Below, piece by piece: positions 5,894 to 7,304 of a stretch of 7,304 bases of DNA. Source of the stretch: Methanoregula sp. GTDB taxonomy: Archaea; Halobacteriota; Methanomicrobia; Methanomicrobiales; Methanospirillaceae. Position 1 is the first letter of the stretch. Every line of letters starts with the position of its first letter. Under the pieces are notes generated by a model. It had not been told where the DNA came from, made no database searches, and saw nothing but the letters and a program-made list of their open reading frames with translations. The stretch is from positions 27,993-35,296 of the forward strand of contig JAQWDG010000003.1 in assembly GCA_028705545.1 (NCBI GenBank). Direction: 5' to 3'. The position numbers were made by a program, and so were the translations under genes.

Positions 5894-6075
5894 GTACCAG
5901 TGCGTCCCCCGAGGGGGACAGGGCTCAATTGCGATGCACTCGGTATTACCTGTACATGAATCCACTGAACAATTCAGGAATACTGGTAATACTGCATCAT
6001 CTCTAACCGGGGGATGCCTCTAGCGTGCGGGGGCGGAGGTTTGCCGGAGACCCAAAAGAGCGTTGTTTTATTTTT
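5894..6075 (+). ncRNA. Candidate structured small RNA in the M50-pfk gap
   Basis: No known RNA family is recognised. The stretch holds several inverted repeats. A hairpin GTCCCCC-GA-GGGGGAC lies at 5904-5919. A long stem is formed by GATGCA (5933-5938) plus GTATTACC (5943-5950) with GGTAATAC (5985-5992) plus TGCATC (5993-5998), with one 4-nt bulge. Inside it is TGAAT/ATTCA (5957-5961 with 5971-5975). A competing stem pairs TACCAGTGC (5895-5903) with GCACTcGGTA (5936-5945). A TATA-like box sits about 26 bp upstream and a T-rich stretch TTTTATTTTT (6066-6075) follows, so a plus-strand transcript of about 180 nt is inferred. The 3' part also has a weak GGTTT/AGACC stem around 6038-6052. The strand is not certain because inverted repeats fold in both directions. 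A 29-codon reading (5934-6023) exists but lacks a ribosome binding site. Confidence 0.4.
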
Positions 6076-6183
6076 GAGGAGTTCTACAGAGTCTGGTTTT
6101 TTAAAATGTGCAATTACCCGCTCGGGAACATCCGGGGGAATTGGATCTTTCGGACACGTTTTCGTGAATCTGGCGAAAGCAGG
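6076..6183. other. Intergenic remainder before the pfk 3' end
   Basis: No gene is seen here. It contains T6A4 (6097-6106), which could be a second plus-strand stop signal for transcription coming from the left. No clear oligo-T on the minus strand marks the end of the phosphofructokinase message. Confidence 0.5.
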
Positions 6184-7239
6184 TTATTTGTCCGATCCAT
6201 CTGTCCAACCGGCTGCAATTCCTGCCCGGATATAATCCCCGGGGTCGATCTCTTTTGGCTTGTGCACGATGGATTCCAGCGGCACGGAAACGATCCTGTT
6301 TCCCTGTATCCCGACCATGCACCCGAACTCCCCGTTGTAGATCCGGTCGGTGGCAGCGAGACCGAGGTGCGTGGCAAGGATCCGGTCAAATGCCGTGGGG
6401 CTGCCGCCGCGCTGGACGTGGCCGAGTACGGTGACGCGGGTCTCAATGCCGAGTCTCGTCTCCAGTTCTTTCCCGAGCACGTTCCCGATGCCGACAAATT
6501 TTTCATGGCCGCATTCGTCGCGGTCGCAGACCGGTACAATCGTCCCGGTAATATCCTCGTGCCGGGTTCCCTCGGCAACAACGACAATCGAGAATTGTTT
6601 TCCTGCCTCGTACCGGGCTTTCAGCGAGTGACAGAGCCGGTCCATGGAGACCCGGACCTCCGGGACAAGGATGGCATCGGCACCCCCGGCCATCCCTGCG
6701 GCAAGGGCGATCCATCCGGCGCTCCTTCCCATCACCTCGACTACCATAATCCGGTGGTGGGATTCGGCGGTCGTATGGAGCCGGTCGAGAGCTTCGGTGA
6801 CGATAGAGACCGCGGTGTCAAAGCCGATCGAGCGGTCGGTCCCGAAGATATCGTTGTCGATGGTCTTGGGGATGCAGACCAGCGGGATGCCAAGGGAGGA
6901 GATTTCATGGGCCGCCCCCAGGGTTCCGTCGCCTCCGATAACGACAAGCGAAGCGATCCCCTGGGACTCCATAACCCGGCGGATCTTTGTTACTCCCTCA
7001 GGATATGCGACGGGATCGGTCCGTGAGGTCCCGAGGATCGTACCGCCACGGGAAACGATCCCGGAGACCGACCGGTCTGTCAGCGGTACGGTGTCGTTTT
7101 CAATGAGCCCAAGCCACCCGTTCCTGATGCCGATGACGATGTAGCCCTGTTTTATCCCGCTGCGCACGACCGCCCGGATCGCGGCATTGAGCCCCGGGCA
7201 GTCACCGCCCCCGGTCAGGATGCCGATGGTACCTGTCAT
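6184..7239 (-). CDS. pfkA: 6-phosphofructokinase, PFK-A family
   Basis: A 351-residue cytosolic kinase that phosphorylates fructose 6-phosphate to the 1,6-bisphosphate. Motifs: TGGGDCPGLNAAIR (9-22), the phosphoryl-donor loop; IGGDGTLGA (101-109); PKTIDNDIFGTD (124-135), with catalytic Asp128; MGR (170-172), sugar-phosphate binding; EGTRH; and LGHVQRGGSP (272-281). Gly105 (GGDG) is the residue typical of ATP users, where PPi users have Asp. Lys125 (PKTIDND) replaces the Gly of E. coli PfkA and is usual in PPi-type and actinobacterial-type enzymes, so ATP is the more likely donor but PPi is not excluded. It is about 30 residues longer than E. coli PfkA, partly from an insert after EGTRH with a Cys/His cluster (238-245). 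ATG 7239 is preferred over GTG 7248 because GGGTGG sits just ahead and an upstream frame ends there as ATGA. Many euryarchaea use unrelated ADP-dependent enzymes, so bacterial ancestry by transfer is inferred. Confidence 0.94.
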   Translation of the reverse strand: MTGTIGILTGGGDCPGLNAAIRAVVRSGIKQGYIVIGIRNGWLGLIENDTVPLTDRSVSGIVSRGGTILGTSRTDPVAYPEGVTKIRRVMESQGIASLVVIGGDGTLGAAHEISSLGIPLVCIPKTIDNDIFGTDRSIGFDTAVSIVTEALDRLHTTAESHHRIMVVEVMGRSAGWIALAAGMAGGADAILVPEVRVSMDRLCHSLKARYEAGKQFSIVVVAEGTRHEDITGTIVPVCDRDECGHEKFVGIGNVLGKELETRLGIETRVTVLGHVQRGGSPTAFDRILATHLGLAATDRIYNGEFGCMVGIQGNRIVSVPLESIVHKPKEIDPGDYIRAGIAAGWTDGSDK

Positions 7240-7304
7240 ATCCGCCACCCGTATTCCCGTTCCCGGTTGAGGGTATCGTGCCGAACGTTCATGAGGTTTT
7301 GGGT
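7236..7304 (-). CDS. Possible C-terminus of an upstream gene (partial)
   Basis: One minus-strand frame is open from the right edge for 22 codons, ending NREREYGWRI, and stops with a TGA that overlaps the pfkA ATG as ATGA. Four-base overlaps of this kind are typical of translationally coupled operon genes, which is the main reason to list it. The product is not recognisable. The pfkA frame itself is also open to the edge, so this is a moderate guess. Confidence 0.4.
   Translation of the reverse strand, partial: TQNLMNVRHDTLNREREYGWRI
7245..7250 (-). promoter_or_regulatory. Ribosome binding site of pfkA
   Basis: GGGTGG on the minus strand lies 5 nt ahead of the ATG at 7239 and overlaps the alternative GTG start at 7248. 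It therefore argues for the ATG. Confidence 0.55.

Noticed and set aside
5895..6020. tRNA, C/D box or H/ACA RNA
   Set aside because: I found no TPsiC-like segment or cloverleaf, no proper RTGATGA C box and no clear kink-turn plus ACA arrangement, so no known class was assigned.
5934..6023. A 29-codon plus-strand reading starting MHSVLPVHES
   Set aside because: It has no ribosome binding site, its codons overlap the arms of the folded element, and nothing in the peptide is recognisable. Chance is more likely, though a leader peptide cannot be excluded.
6025..7026. A 333-codon plus-strand open frame
   Set aside because: It is opposite the phosphofructokinase, with no motif of its own, and its 5' part runs through the non-coding gap.
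1..7304. CRISPR array, insertion sequence or phage/defence genes
   Set aside because: No spaced direct repeats, transposase or integrase motifs were seen. The window reads as core chromosome.

Overview
The window (7304 bp, GC-rich) looks like a chromosomal segment of a euryarchaeal methanogen, most likely of the Methanomicrobiales/Methanoregula type. The archaeal assignment rests on several things seen in the sequence. There is an archaeal-lipid geranylgeranyl reductase paired with a small ferredoxin. There is an archaeal-type RNase HII ending in a PCNA-interacting motif. Promoters look like TATA boxes, ribosome binding sites are of the GGTGA/GGAGGT type, and gene ends carry oligo-T. The genus-level guess is inference. 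No mobile element, CRISPR array, tRNA or rRNA was seen.

Layout. Positions 1-1457 (minus) hold glutamine synthetase glnA, whose last few codons lie beyond the left edge. Its promoter (about 1553-1585) contains a perfect GGAA-N6-TTCC dyad between the TATA box and the expected transcription start. That matches the operator of NrpR, the nitrogen repressor known from methanogens. Divergently, 1684-3046 (plus) is a two-gene operon: a 58-residue 2[4Fe-4S] ferredoxin overlaps by 11 nt a geranylgeranyl reductase, which probably takes electrons from it to saturate membrane lipids. It is preceded by a 12-position imperfect hairpin (1612-1645). The reductase converges on and overlaps by 12 nt a single-domain TrkA/KTN potassium-uptake regulator (3035-3703, minus). 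The trkA gene is divergent from RNase HII (3761-4402, plus) across 57 bp with one central A/T box. A PDZ-containing, multi-pass M50/site-2-type metalloprotease follows at 4486-5799 (plus).

The 384-bp gap 5800-6183 between the convergent protease and phosphofructokinase genes is the least ordinary part. It has a terminator-like hairpin plus T-runs. A TATA-like box follows about 26 bp ahead of a block of nested and mutually exclusive inverted repeats (5895-5998), and then comes another T-run (6066-6075). This is the profile of an orphan structured small RNA and is the best candidate here for something undescribed.

Positions 6184-7239 (minus) encode a PFK-A family 6-phosphofructokinase. This is notable because many euryarchaeal methanogens rely on unrelated ADP-dependent enzymes. 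It combines an ATP-type glycine with a lysine usual in PPi-type enzymes. It probably lies in an operon with an upstream gene whose last codons overlap its start as ATGA (7236-7304).

Most genes serve core metabolism: nitrogen assimilation, lipid saturation, K+ homeostasis, RNA removal from DNA, membrane proteolysis and sugar phosphate metabolism. Apart from the ferredoxin/reductase pair they do not form one pathway.
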